In this document: positions 1 through 7,747 of the stretch, piece after piece
How the letters are laid out: every line of letters begins with the position of its first letter
Numbering within the stretch: the stretch's first letter is position 1
Source: Dongia_B sp035539215
GTDB lineage: Bacteria; Pseudomonadota; Alphaproteobacteria; Dongiales; Dongiaceae
DNA length: 25,657 nucleotides
Assembly: GCA_035539215.1 (NCBI GenBank)
Contig: DATLIX010000023.1
Location: forward strand, 1 to 25,657
Direction: 5' to 3'
Notes under the pieces: generated by a model
Databases searched by the model: none
What the model was told of the DNA's origin: nothing
Seen by the model: the letters and a program-made list of their open reading frames with translations, nothing else
Program-made: the position numbers and the translations under genes

Positions 1-1107
1 AGCCTTGATCAGCAAAACTTTTATGTCGTTCCAGGTAGCAAATACCATCAACGACAAAACAAACGCAACGCCGAGACGCAGCCCCCATTCTTGTGCACGC
101 GCACCGAGCGGCCGCCCCCGAATCGCTTCGATCGCATAAAAAGCCAGATGGCCGCCGTCCAGCATGGGAATCGGCAGCAGATTTACCAGACCTAGATTGA
201 CGGAGATCATCGCCGCAAGGCCGACCAGGGTAAGGAAACCGGCCTTCGCCGCCTCGCCCGTCATCTTTGCCATGCGCAATCCGCCCTGGATCTCCTCACC
301 GGATCGCTTGCCCGTCACGATCTGGCCGATGCCGGTCACGATCGCACCGCTCATGCCGTAGACCTCGCGGACCGCCTCGGCGGCAGCCTGCGGCAAGGAC
401 AGCTTGATGATCTTGCCATCGCCGATACTGGCGATGCCGATTCTCCCGACGCGCTGCGAGCCGAATATGTTTGTGTCTTCGACGATCCGCGGCGTCAGAT
501 TGATGCTGAGCGTGTTGGCGCCGCGCTGCACGCCGAGCACCAATGGCAGGTCGAGATGCAGCACAACATAATTTCGGATTTCGTCGAAGCTCTCGATCGA
601 AGAGCCGTTCAGGCTGACGATCTTGTCGCCAGGCTGCAATCCTGCGGCCGCGGCAGCGGAATCCGGCAGGACCTTACCAATCTCCGGCGATTGCAGCGCT
701 TTGCCGAGGCTCGCAAGAATCGCCGTCAGAACAACGACGGCGAAGATGAGGTTGGCGATCGGCCCGGCCGCGACGATGGCGGCACGCCGCCAAACGCTCT
801 TGGCATCAAATGCGACAGCCCGTTCTTCCGGTGACATGGCACGGCCGGCGCCGCCTTCGAGCACATTGCCTTCCTGGCCGAACATGCGGACATATCCGCC
901 AAGCGGCACCATGCTGAAGCGCCAGCGCGTCCCCAGTCGATCCGTGAATCCGATCAGCTCCGGCCCAAATCCGATCGAGAAGACTTCCACACGAACGCCG
1001 CACCAGCGAGCGACGAGGAAGTGTCCCATTTCATGCACAAATACCAGGACGGTCAGAAGCAGCAGGAACCAAAAGCCGTATTGCGGTATCGCCGCTAAAA
1101 TCTCCAT
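1..1107 (-). CDS. rseP: RseP/MmpA-type site-2 intramembrane metalloprotease (3' end cut off)
   Basis: This is a membrane-embedded zinc protease that cuts anti-sigma factors or other membrane proteins within the bilayer (RseP of E. coli, MmpA of Caulobacter). The window holds 369 codons without a stop, so only the last few residues are probably missing. The zinc motif HEMGH lies at residues 25-29 in the first membrane segment. One PDZ domain spans roughly 135-215, and the second metal motif LDG is at 316-318 in a conserved NLLPIPMLDGGH stretch, followed by a last membrane helix near 345-360. The ATG at 1107 follows a GAGGTGA about 10 bases upstream. It is last in the block dxr-rseP, as in most proteobacteria, where bamA usually follows. 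Family assignment is secure. The physiological substrate cannot be read from the sequence. Confidence 0.95.
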   Translation of the reverse strand, partial: MEILAAIPQYGFWFLLLLTVLVFVHEMGHFLVARWCGVRVEVFSIGFGPELIGFTDRLGTRWRFSMVPLGGYVRMFGQEGNVLEGGAGRAMSPEERAVAFDAKSVWRRAAIVAAGPIANLIFAVVVLTAILASLGKALQSPEIGKVLPDSAAAAAGLQPGDKIVSLNGSSIESFDEIRNYVVLHLDLPLVLGVQRGANTLSINLTPRIVEDTNIFGSQRVGRIGIASIGDGKIIKLSLPQAAAEAVREVYGMSGAIVTGIGQIVTGKRSGEEIQGGLRMAKMTGEAAKAGFLTLVGLAAMISVNLGLVNLLPIPMLDGGHLAFYAIEAIRGRPLGARAQEWGLRLGVAFVLSLMVFATWNDIKVLLIKA

Positions 1108-1207
1108 TGCTCTCGTTCACCTCATGCTGCCGGCACCTCGAAGCCCATCGCCTGGCCTCAGGTACTCCAAGATAAGCGGATCATCCGCTATCCCCCCGCG
1201 GTGACCC

Positions 1208-1226
1208 CATCGGCCCCTGGCCGATG
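1208..1226. promoter_or_regulatory. Perfect 8-bp hairpin in the dxr-rseP gap
   Basis: CATCGGCC (1208-1215) and GGCCGATG (1219-1226) form a perfect inverted repeat around a 3-base loop. No T-run follows on either strand, so this is not a standard intrinsic terminator. A second tight palindrome, AGCGGAT-C-ATCCGCT, lies at 1175-1189. Both fall in the 197-base gap between dxr and rseP, in the presumed rseP leader. Role unknown; they could be RNA structure or an operator. Confidence 0.4.
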
Positions 1227-1236
1227 CGGAAGGTCT

Positions 1237-1264
1237 AGCATACTTTGCCGCGGTGGCACACCAA
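1237..1264 (-). promoter_or_regulatory. Possible sigma-70 promoter for rseP
   Basis: On the minus strand TTGGTG (1264-1259) and TATGCT (1242-1237) are separated by 16 bases. This resembles a housekeeping promoter and would start transcription just before the hairpin at 1208-1226. The match is modest and rseP may also be read from the upstream operon. Confidence 0.3.
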
Positions 1265-1304
1265 AACAGAGCAATTTCCTTGGCTTAACACCTATTTTCG
1301 CGAC

Positions 1305-2504
1305 CTATCCATTACGCAATCTGGCTGCAACCTGACGCTGGGCCACCTGCCGGGCAGAAAGGTCGGTCTCAAGAACCTCAGCCAGCGATCCCGAGGGCTT
1401 ATTGCCCATATCTTCCAGTACCGATTCGACGATGACAGCGATATCGGTGAAGGCAATCTTGTGATCCAGGAAGGCTGCTACCGCGACCTCGTTTGCCGCA
1501 TTCAGGATAGTCGGCGCCTGCCCGCCCGCCTTCAGCACCGCGCGCGCCAGGCGCAGCGCCGGAAAACGCACCGGATCCGGCGATTCGAAGGTTAATTCCC
1601 GCATTTTGGCAAAATCCAACCGGTCGGCCGGGGCAGAAATCCGCTTCGGCCAGCCCAAAGCATAGGCGATCGGCGTGCGCATATCGGGGCTGCCGAGCTG
1701 GGCCAGCACTGAGCCATCGCGATAGGCCACCATGCTGTGAATGACCGATTGCGGATGAACCAGAATGTCGATCTGGCTTTCCGGCAGGCCGAACAGGTGA
1801 TGGGCCTCGATCAATTCCAGCCCCTTGTTCATCATGCTGGCGGAGTCGACGGAGATTTTGGCACCCATGCGCCAATTCGGATGGGCAACGGCCTGCTCCG
1901 GCGTCATCTGCCGCATTTCTTCAAAGCTGCGCTGCCGGAACGGACCACCGGAAGCCGTGAGAATGATGCGCTCGATCGACTCGATCTGGGTTGGATCGAA
2001 GACCTGGAAAATCGCGCTGTGCTCCGAATCGACCGGCAGCATCACGGCCCGATGACGCGCCACTTCCGCCATCACCAATTCGCCCGCGCAGACAAGCGTC
2101 TCCTTGTTGGCGAGGCCGATCATGGCCCCACGGCGAACAGCGGCAAGCGTCGGTTCAAGACCGGCGGCACCGACAATCGCCGCCATGACCCAGTCGGCCG
2201 GCCGGGCCGCCGCTTCGATAACCGCGGCGCGGCCGGCGGCAACTTCAATTCCGGTTCCGGCCAAGGCCTCCTTGAGGCGTCCGTAATGCGCTTCGACACC
2301 GGCCACGACGAAACGCGGCTTCAGCAACAGAGCCTGTTCGATCAGCAGCTCGACATTGTTGTTGGCGGTCAAGGCTTCCACCTGATAGGCGGCCGGATCG
2401 CGCCTCACAATGTCCACGGTGTTGCATCCGACAGAGCCGGTCGAACCCAGGATGGTCACGCGGCGCGGCATTGCCAGATCCGCCTTCTGTTCGCTCAAAG
2501 CCAT
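1305..2504 (-). CDS. dxr: 1-deoxy-D-xylulose 5-phosphate reductoisomerase
   Basis: DXR converts 1-deoxy-D-xylulose 5-phosphate to 2-C-methyl-D-erythritol 4-phosphate with NADPH, the first committed step of the MEP isoprenoid pathway in the cytoplasm, and is the target of fosmidomycin. The 399-residue length is normal. GSTGSVG at residues 20-26 is the dinucleotide-binding loop. LANKETLV is at 131-138. The metal ligands are D159 and E161 in PVDSEHSAIFQ and E230 in SMMNKGLELIEAHH. The substrate-binding HPQSVIHSMV stretch is at 250-259. The ATG at 2504 overlaps the end of cdsA by 10 bases, which fixes the start and implies translational coupling. A second in-frame ATG at codon 12 is less likely. 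Its product feeds the isopentenyl supply used by the neighbouring uppS. Confidence 0.97.
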   Translation of the reverse strand: MALSEQKADLAMPRRVTILGSTGSVGCNTVDIVRRDPAAYQVEALTANNNVELLIEQALLLKPRFVVAGVEAHYGRLKEALAGTGIEVAAGRAAVIEAAARPADWVMAAIVGAAGLEPTLAAVRRGAMIGLANKETLVCAGELVMAEVARHRAVMLPVDSEHSAIFQVFDPTQIESIERIILTASGGPFRQRSFEEMRQMTPEQAVAHPNWRMGAKISVDSASMMNKGLELIEAHHLFGLPESQIDILVHPQSVIHSMVAYRDGSVLAQLGSPDMRTPIAYALGWPKRISAPADRLDFAKMRELTFESPDPVRFPALRLARAVLKAGGQAPTILNAANEVAVAAFLDHKIAFTDIAVIVESVLEDMGNKPSGSLAEVLETDLSARQVAQRQVAARLRNG

Positions 2505-3421
2505 GCCAAGATTCCTTCACCCATGATGAACTCCAGGCCCGCAACCGCGAGAATCACGGCCAGCAGGCCATCGACCCGGTCGAGGACACCCCCGTGACCT
2601 GGAATTATACGCCCGCTATCCTTGACACCGAAATGCCGTTTCAGGAATGATTCGAAAAGATCCCCCGCCTGCTCTACCAAAGCGAGCATACCACTGACCA
2701 GAACGAGCGGCAGGGGCGACGGGCGGGCGACGACGATTGCGGTCACACAGCCTACCAAGCCGGCCGAGACCACCGCACCGAATAAGCCGGCCCAGGTCTT
2801 GCTCGGGCTGATCCGCGGCGCCAGTTTCGGGCCGCCGATGGAGCGACCGGCAATATAGGCACCGGTATCTGCCGCAACGACCAGGGCAACGATCCAGATT
2901 TCCGTGGCAAGGCCATCACTTGGCTGCGCACGGATCGCAATGGCCGCCAAGCTGGCCGGCACCACATAAACGACCCCGAGACCAAACCAGAGTGCCGCCA
3001 TGCCACGGTGCGGCCAAGCTGCAACGCAAGCCAGGACGGCGCCGGCGACAATCGTCGCAATATTCGGTGGCCAGAACATGTTTCCGCTGATGGGCACCAG
3101 GCTCGGCAGGAGCGCGACCGCAACCGTTGCCAGCATGACGATAAGCGGCAACGTCACCGCCCCGCTCGGATAAGGCACCTGCTCCGGCCGCTTCTTTCCG
3201 CAGATCGCGCACCATTCCCAAGCCATGGACAAGGCGAAGAGGAAGATCAGCGCATTCCACGCGCGGTCGCCGAACCACAATGCCACGACGGCTAGCGGAA
3301 GCAGCACGGCAGCCGACAGCACCCGCTTTTGCAGGCTGGTCAGATGGGAGGAAGTCGATGGTCTGGCAACAGATACGGCCGGTTCGCCCAGATGGCGCGT
3401 CGGCTCAGCCGGTGGCGCCAT
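2495..3421 (-). CDS. cdsA: Phosphatidate cytidylyltransferase (CDP-diglyceride synthase)
   Basis: CdsA is an inner-membrane enzyme that makes CDP-diacylglycerol from phosphatidic acid and CTP, the branch point of phospholipid synthesis. The 308-residue protein has about eight hydrophobic segments. The family C-terminal signature is clear: SPSKTWAG at 205-212, then GDLFESFLKRHFGVKDSG at 253-270 and PGHGGVLDRVDG at 274-285. The cytoplasmic N-terminus of about 30 residues is Pro/Ser-rich and variable. I place the start at the ATG at 3421 because a GGAG lies 8 bases upstream; extending to the TTG at 3463 would overlap uppS by 59 bases without support. With the ATG the overlap with uppS is 17 bases. 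It sits between uppS and dxr in the usual order. Confidence 0.95.
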   Translation of the reverse strand: MAPPAEPTRHLGEPAVSVARPSTSSHLTSLQKRVLSAAVLLPLAVVALWFGDRAWNALIFLFALSMAWEWCAICGKKRPEQVPYPSGAVTLPLIVMLATVAVALLPSLVPISGNMFWPPNIATIVAGAVLACVAAWPHRGMAALWFGLGVVYVVPASLAAIAIRAQPSDGLATEIWIVALVVAADTGAYIAGRSIGGPKLAPRISPSKTWAGLFGAVVSAGLVGCVTAIVVARPSPLPLVLVSGMLALVEQAGDLFESFLKRHFGVKDSGRIIPGHGGVLDRVDGLLAVILAVAGLEFIMGEGILAWL

Positions 3422-4151
3422 AGCGGCGGCTCCGGCACTGAAACTCGGTGATAGCCGCAGCAAAATCGGAAGCGGTGAAATCCGGCCAATGCTTTTCGAC
3501 GAAGACCATCTCCGTATAAGCGAATTGCCAGAGCAGAAAATTGCTGATGCGCATCTCGCCGCTGGTACGAATGACGAGATCCGGATCTGGCATGTCGGCC
3601 GTCGACAGATGCGCGCTGAAGAGAGTTTCGTCGATATCTTCAGGCTGCAGGCTGCCGGACTTCACCTGTTGCGCGAGAGCCCGCGCCGCGTTGACGATGT
3701 CCTGACGGCCCCCGTAGCTCAAAGCAACCGTCAGGCGCAGCCGGGTATTCGCGGCCGTACGCGCTTCGGCATGCTCGATCATCTTGATGATATCGGGCGC
3801 CAGCCGCGAGCGCTCGCCGATCACGGAAAGACGGACGCCGTTTTCATGCAAACGGCCGATCTCGCGGCGCAGATAGAGACGCAACAACCCCATCAGGTCA
3901 TTGATTTCCGTTACCGGCCGCTTCCAGTTCTCCGACGAGAAGCCGAACAGCGTCAGATAGCCGACGCCATTCTCAATGCAGCTTTCCACCACCCGGCGCA
4001 CCGTCTCGGCGCCTTGATAGTGCCCGGCGGTGCGCGGCAGGCCGCGCGCCTTGGCCCAGCGACCATTGCCATCCATGATGATGGCGACATGCGCCGGCAC
4101 TGCGGTTTCATCCGCCTGCTTCGTCTGGATCGCTGGATTGAGCGCCGTCAA
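3405..4151 (-). CDS. uppS: Di-trans,poly-cis-undecaprenyl diphosphate synthase
   Basis: UppS condenses farnesyl diphosphate with eight isopentenyl diphosphates to give C55-PP, the lipid carrier for peptidoglycan and O-antigen precursors. The 248-residue protein carries the cis-prenyltransferase motifs: MDGNGRW at 26-32 with catalytic D27, FSSENW at 71-76, and RTSGEMRISNFLLWQ at 195-209. No ATG exists before the MDGNG motif, so the start must be non-ATG. TTG at 4151 fits well because GAGGA lies 7 bases upstream. A further in-frame upstream CTG cannot be excluded. It is 32 bases downstream of frr and overlaps cdsA, consistent with one operon. The unusual TTG may limit translation; that is inference. 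Confidence 0.95.
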   Translation of the reverse strand: MTALNPAIQTKQADETAVPAHVAIIMDGNGRWAKARGLPRTAGHYQGAETVRRVVESCIENGVGYLTLFGFSSENWKRPVTEINDLMGLLRLYLRREIGRLHENGVRLSVIGERSRLAPDIIKMIEHAEARTAANTRLRLTVALSYGGRQDIVNAARALAQQVKSGSLQPEDIDETLFSAHLSTADMPDPDLVIRTSGEMRISNFLLWQFAYTEMVFVEKHWPDFTASDFAAAITEFQCRSRRYGATG

Positions 4152-4169
4152 ACTGGTGTCCTCGTCAGT

Positions 4170-4192
4170 CCTCAGACCTGGCCTCAGACCTG
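4170..4192. repeat. Tandem 11-bp direct repeat across the frr stop codon
   Basis: CCTCAGACCTG occurs at 4170-4180 and again at 4182-4192, a 12-base period. The frr stop codon lies inside the second copy, and the first copy falls in the frr-uppS gap. This looks like a small local slippage duplication rather than a regulatory site. Confidence 0.6.
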
Positions 4193-4741
4193 AAGGATTT
4201 CCTTTTCCTTGGTGGCCAATGCTTCGTCGATGCGCTTGATATGCTCATCGGTCATCTTTTGTACCTGATCGGAAAGTCCGCGATGCTCGTCCTGCGAAAT
4301 GTCGCCGTCCTTTTCCACTTTCTTCAAATGGTCCATCGCATCACGGCGCACATTGCGCACCGCAATCCGGCCCTGCTCCGCATATTTATGCGCCACCTTG
4401 GCAAGTTCGGTGCGGCGCTCCTGGCTGAGTTCCGGAATCGGCACGCGCACCAGCTGCCCGTCGCTGGCCGGATTGAGGCCGAGACCAGAGTCGCGAATAC
4501 CCTTTTCAACAGCTGAAACCAATCCGCGATCCCACACCTGCACGGTAATCATGCGCGGTTCCGGGACGTTGACATTGCCGACTTGGTTGAGCGGCATGGT
4601 GCTGCCATAGGCGTTCACCGTGACCTGATCGAGCAGATGGACGGAAGCGCGCCCGGTGCGCAGGCCACCAAATTCCTTGCGGAGGGCTTCCACGGCGCCA
4701 TCCATGCGGCGGCCGAATTCAGTCAAACGAGCATCTGCCAT
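4184..4741 (-). CDS. frr: Ribosome-recycling factor
   Basis: RRF acts with EF-G to split post-termination ribosomes. The protein is 185 residues, the same length as the E. coli protein. It has the expected N-terminal helix with the conserved LRTGRAS at about 27-33, the middle domain with GNVNVPEPRMITVQVWD, and the C-terminal helix-rich half with VRNVRRDAMDHLKK. The ATG at 4741 is chosen because GGGAG at 4748-4752 sits 6 bases upstream; a TTG two codons earlier would lie too close to that site. It lies 24 bases downstream of pyrH, the near-universal pyrH-frr pairing. Confidence 0.97.
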   Translation of the reverse strand: MADARLTEFGRRMDGAVEALRKEFGGLRTGRASVHLLDQVTVNAYGSTMPLNQVGNVNVPEPRMITVQVWDRGLVSAVEKGIRDSGLGLNPASDGQLVRVPIPELSQERRTELAKVAHKYAEQGRIAVRNVRRDAMDHLKKVEKDGDISQDEHRGLSDQVQKMTDEHIKRIDEALATKEKEILQV

Positions 4742-4765
4742 GACCAACTCCCAATAGACAGCAGC

Positions 4766-5512
4766 TTATTCGGCAATCGGCGCGTCGCCGATCACCGTGT
4801 ATTTCCCCGTACCTTGCATCACCTGGGCGAAATTGCCCGGCCGATGGATCGAAAAGACAATGATCGGCACGCCGTTTTCGCGGGCCAGCGAAATCGCCGC
4901 CGCATCCATCACCTTGAGATCGCGCGACAGCACATCGTGATGCGTCAAGCGCGTGTAACGTTCGGCTTCGGGGTGCAGCTTCGGGTCGGCGCTGTAGACG
5001 CCGTCGACCTTGGTGCCCTTCAGCAGCGCCTCGCATTTCATCTCCGAGGCGCGCAAGGCCGCGGCGGTATCGGTGGTGAAATATGGATTGCCGGTGCCGG
5101 CAGCGAAAATTACCACCCGGCCTTTTTCCAGATGGCGGACCGCGCGACGGCGGATATAGGGTTCGCAGATGGATTGCATCGGAATGGCCGACTGCACGCG
5201 CGTGTCGACGCCAATCTGCTCCAGCGCATTCTGCATGGCGAGGGCGTTCATGACGGTCGCCAGCATGCCCATGTAATCGGCCGAAGCGCGTTGCATGCCC
5301 TGGCTGGCGCCGGCGATGCCGCGAAAAATGTTGCCGCCGCCGATCACGAGGCAGCATTCGACGCCGAGCTCGTGAACCTGTTTGACTTCCTGGGCCACGC
5401 GATTGACGGTCTCCGGATCGAGACCGAATTCACGTTGCCCCATCAAGGCCTCACCGGAGATCTTCAGCAGAACGCGTTTGTATAACAGGCTCGATGCTGC
5501 CGCCGTGCTCAC
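4766..5512 (-). CDS. pyrH: UMP kinase
   Basis: PyrH phosphorylates UMP to UDP with ATP in pyrimidine nucleotide synthesis. Bacterial UMP kinases are amino-acid-kinase-fold hexamers activated by GTP and inhibited by UTP. The 248-residue protein shows KISGEAL at 17-23, GGGNIFRG at 58-65, AAGTGNPYFTTDTAAALRA at 137-155 and DGVYSADPK at 170-178. The start is the GTG at 5512: a perfect AGGAGG lies 7 bases upstream, and the protein then starts ten residues before YKR, as in homologues. An ATG at 5557 would place the start codon inside a strong hairpin and add residues not seen in the family. The gene follows tsf by 129 bases. Confidence 0.96.
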   Translation of the reverse strand: MSTAAASSLLYKRVLLKISGEALMGQREFGLDPETVNRVAQEVKQVHELGVECCLVIGGGNIFRGIAGASQGMQRASADYMGMLATVMNALAMQNALEQIGVDTRVQSAIPMQSICEPYIRRRAVRHLEKGRVVIFAAGTGNPYFTTDTAAALRASEMKCEALLKGTKVDGVYSADPKLHPEAERYTRLTHHDVLSRDLKVMDAAAISLARENGVPIIVFSIHRPGNFAQVMQGTGKYTVIGDAPIAE

Positions 5513-5519
5513 CCTGCCG

Positions 5520-5525
5520 CCTCCT
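5520..5525 (-). promoter_or_regulatory. Consensus Shine-Dalgarno of pyrH
   Basis: AGGAGG on the minus strand lies 7 bases before the GTG at 5512. It is the best ribosome-binding site in the window and decides the non-ATG start of pyrH. Confidence 0.8.
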
Positions 5526-5543
5526 GAATGCCTTGTTAGGTGC

Positions 5544-5574
5544 GGCTGGAACGGCATCCCCTGCCGTTCCAGCC
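5544..5574. promoter_or_regulatory. Perfect 13-bp stem-loop in the tsf-pyrH gap
   Basis: GGCTGGAACGGCA (5544-5556) pairs perfectly with TGCCGTTCCAGCC (5562-5574) around a 5-base loop. On the minus strand it ends about 18 bases before the pyrH ribosome-binding site. No T-run follows on either strand. It may be an RNA processing or stability hairpin, a pause or partial termination site, or a palindromic intergenic element. The loop would contain the rejected upstream ATG of pyrH. Confidence 0.65.
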
Positions 5575-5641
5575 GTTACGCATGTTCTACCGACAAAGAT
5601 TACAATGCCGGTTCATCAATTAGCTTACAACCGCGTCAGAC

Positions 5642-6565
5642 TCAGTTGCCGAGCTGTGCGGCAACTTCCGCCGCGAAGTCCTTCTGTTCCTTCTCGATAC
5701 CCTCGCCCAACGCCATGCGGACGAAACCGGTCAATTTGACCGGCGCACCGATTTCCTTGGCGGCCTTTTCAACCACCTGCTTGACCCGGCTCTCGCCGTC
5801 GATGACATAAAGCTGCTCGAGCAGCACCACATCCTCATAGTACTTGCGCAAGCGGCCTTCGACCATCTTGGCAATGATCTCTTCCGGCTTGCCGGAGGCG
5901 CGGGCCTGCTCGGCAAGCACCGAGCGCTCACGCTCCAGATCGGCCGGATCGACGGCGTCCGTGTTCAGCGCCGACGGGTTGGCTGCCGCCACATGCATGG
6001 CGATCTGCTTGCCGAGGGCCGCCAGCTTGGCGGTGTCGCCGGTCGATTCCAGCGCCACCAGCACGCCAATCTTGCCGACACCCGGGGCAGCGGCATTATG
6101 CATGTAGCTGGCGACCACGCCATGCGGCACGCTGAGCGCAGCCATCCGGCGCAGGCTCATATTCTCGCCAATGGTGGCGACCAATTGTGTCAGTTTTTCG
6201 CTGACGCTTTGACCGCCGTCCGGCATTTTTGTGTTCTTCAAGCTTTCCACGTCACCAGCAACCAAAGCGAGCTTGGTCACCGCTGTAACGAAATTCTGAA
6301 AGCTTTCGTTCCGCGCCACGAAGTCGGTTTCCGAATTCACTTCGACCAGGGCACCCTTGGTGCCCTCCGAAGCCACGCCCACCAAACCCTCGGCAGCCAC
6401 CCGGCCGGCCTTCTTGGCGGCCGCAGCGAGACCCTTCTTGCGCAGCCAGTCGATCGCCGCCTCCAGGTCACCGGCAACTTCCCCCAGCGCCTTCTTGCAA
6501 TCCATCATGCCGGCGCCCGACTTCTCGCGCAGTTCCTTCACCAGCGCAGCCGTAATCTCCGCCAT
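5642..6565 (-). CDS. tsf: Translation elongation factor Ts
   Basis: EF-Ts is the nucleotide exchange factor that releases GDP from EF-Tu. The 307-residue protein has the N-terminal UBA-like module with VKELREKSGAGMMDCKKAL at about 9-27, then the EF-Tu contact motif TDFVARN at 80-86. Two core subdomains follow, and the C-terminal part carries GEGIEKEQKDFAAEV. The ATG at 6565 has AAGGA about 8 bases upstream. It lies downstream of rpsB with a 149-base structured gap, the universal rpsB-tsf pairing. Confidence 0.97.
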   Translation of the reverse strand: MAEITAALVKELREKSGAGMMDCKKALGEVAGDLEAAIDWLRKKGLAAAAKKAGRVAAEGLVGVASEGTKGALVEVNSETDFVARNESFQNFVTAVTKLALVAGDVESLKNTKMPDGGQSVSEKLTQLVATIGENMSLRRMAALSVPHGVVASYMHNAAAPGVGKIGVLVALESTGDTAKLAALGKQIAMHVAAANPSALNTDAVDPADLERERSVLAEQARASGKPEEIIAKMVEGRLRKYYEDVVLLEQLYVIDGESRVKQVVEKAAKEIGAPVKLTGFVRMALGEGIEKEQKDFAAEVAAQLGN

Positions 6566-6598
6566 CTTCTATTCCTTCCTCACAAAAATCCTGTAATA

Positions 6599-6657
6599 GC
6601 ATCCGTGCGGCGCCGATCCGGCATTGTCTCCGGATCGCAACATGACCCACCGGATGC
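6599..6657 (-). terminator. Nested stem-loops between rpsB and tsf, possible attenuating terminator
   Basis: An inner stem CGATCCGG (6614-6621) with CCGGATCG (6630-6637) closes an 8-base loop. An outer 7-bp arm, GCATCCG (6599-6605) with CGGATGC (6651-6657), encloses it. On the minus strand a run of five T follows about nine bases after the outer arm, just before the tsf ribosome-binding site. The spacing to the T-run is long for an efficient terminator, so at most partial read-through control of tsf is suggested. Confidence 0.35.
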
Positions 6658-6714
6658 ATCAATGGGGCGCCGTGCGTTTCCGCCCGGCCACCCCACTGTA
6701 CGAAACTCCGACGA

Positions 6715-7500
6715 TTAAGCCGACGCTGCCTGGGCCGCGTCGCCGCTTTCGACCGGCAGCATTTCCGCCGGCAGTTCTTCCGATTCGCCGATATCCTTGC
6801 CGGAGCTGATCGCTTCCTGCTGCAACCCGTCGAGCACGGCGCCGGCGAAGAGATCGCAATAGAGCGAGATCGCGCGGGTGGCGTCGTCATTGCCGGGGAC
6901 CGGATAAGTGACACCGGCCGGATTCGAGTTGCTGTCGACGATCGCCACCACCGGAATGCCGAGCTTGTTGGCTTCCTGAATGGCAATGGCTTCCTTGAGC
7001 GTATCGATCACGACCAGGATGTCCGGCTGACCGCCCATGTCCTTGATGCCGCCCAGCGCGCGTTCCAGCTTATCGCGGTCGCGGGTCATCATCAGGAGCT
7101 CTTTCTTGGTCAGACCGCCGGTGTTGGTGTTCAGACGATCATCAACCTCGCGCAGGCGCTTGATCGAGCCGGAAATGGTCTTCCAGTTCGACAGCATGCC
7201 GCCCAGCCAACGATGGTTAACGTAATACTGGCCGCAACGCTTGGCGGCATCGGCAACCTTATCCGACGCGGCGCGCTTGGTGCCAACGAACAGGACGCGG
7301 CCATTGGCAGCAGCGACGTCGCGCACAGCGCGAACGGCCTGGTCGAGCAACGGCACAGTCTGTTCAAGATCAATGATATGGATGCCGTTGCGAACGCCAA
7401 AGAGGTACTGAGCCATCTTCGGGTTCCAACGACGGGTGTGGTGTCCAAAATGCACGCCAGCTTCCAGCAGCTGACGCATCGTAAAGGTCGGCAACGCCAT
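6715..7500 (-). CDS. rpsB: 30S ribosomal protein S2
   Basis: S2 is an essential late-assembling protein of the small ribosomal subunit. The 261-residue protein matches the family: AGVHFGHHTRRWNPKM at 14-29, FVGTKRAASDKV, NHRWLGGMLSNWKTI, and IVDSNSNPAGVTYPVPGNDD. The last 25 or so residues are acidic and Ala-rich, an extension common in alphaproteobacteria. The ATG at 7500 has AAGGA 7 bases upstream. It is first in the block rpsB-tsf-pyrH-frr, preceded by a 315-base gap that must carry its promoter and leader. S2 is known to repress rpsB-tsf through the leader in gammaproteobacteria; whether this happens here is inference. Confidence 0.98.
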   Translation of the reverse strand: MALPTFTMRQLLEAGVHFGHHTRRWNPKMAQYLFGVRNGIHIIDLEQTVPLLDQAVRAVRDVAAANGRVLFVGTKRAASDKVADAAKRCGQYYVNHRWLGGMLSNWKTISGSIKRLREVDDRLNTNTGGLTKKELLMMTRDRDKLERALGGIKDMGGQPDILVVIDTLKEAIAIQEANKLGIPVVAIVDSNSNPAGVTYPVPGNDDATRAISLYCDLFAGAVLDGLQQEAISSGKDIGESEELPAEMLPVESGDAAQAASA

Positions 7501-7549
7501 GATAGAGTCCTTTTCCGGTTATGCCTCTGCGGGGTGTGACCGATCCGAT

Positions 7550-7630
7550 CCTGTCGAAACAGGCCGATCCGGCACCGGAGCGTGAGGATTGGGATTTCTC
7601 CCCAAACCTGCGCAAACCCGCATGCGGTTT
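7550..7630 (-). promoter_or_regulatory. Structured 5' leader of rpsB
   Basis: The dnaE-rpsB gap (7501-7815) has no gene. Three hairpins lie in its rpsB-proximal part: CCTGT/ACAGG with a TTCG loop on the RNA strand (7550-7563), an 8-bp stem with one mismatch (7586-7608), and a GC-rich palindrome CCGCATGCGG flanked by A and T runs (7614-7630). Together they would form the 5' leader of the rpsB message. Such leaders bind S2 in enterobacteria. No homology to that structure can be claimed by eye. Confidence 0.4.
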
Positions 7631-7642
7631 TCAAGCGCCGTC

Positions 7643-7671
7643 TACCTAACGCGTCACCCGCAGGGGTGCAA
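7643..7671 (-). promoter_or_regulatory. Candidate rpsB promoter, proximal
   Basis: TTGCAC (7671-7666) and TAGGTA (7648-7643) on the minus strand are separated by exactly 17 bases. Transcription would begin near 7636, giving a leader of about 135 bases that includes all three hairpins at 7550-7630. Confidence 0.35.
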
Positions 7672-7717
7672 GGGGAATCTTACGATTAACGGAAATGTGC
7701 GTTCCGGTAAGAGTCTG

Positions 7718-7747
7718 ATTTTATTTAAGGATTCTTCGAAATTCCAA
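7718..7747 (-). promoter_or_regulatory. Candidate rpsB promoter, distal
   Basis: TTGGAA (7747-7742) and TAAAAT (7723-7718) on the minus strand are separated by 18 bases, in a locally AT-rich stretch. The -10 matches consensus at five of six positions. It would give a leader of about 210 bases. Confidence 0.4.

Noticed and set aside
5513..5557. Upstream ATG start for pyrH at 5557
   Set aside because: It lies at the edge of a 13-bp hairpin, and the GTG at 5512 has a perfect Shine-Dalgarno and the family N-terminus.
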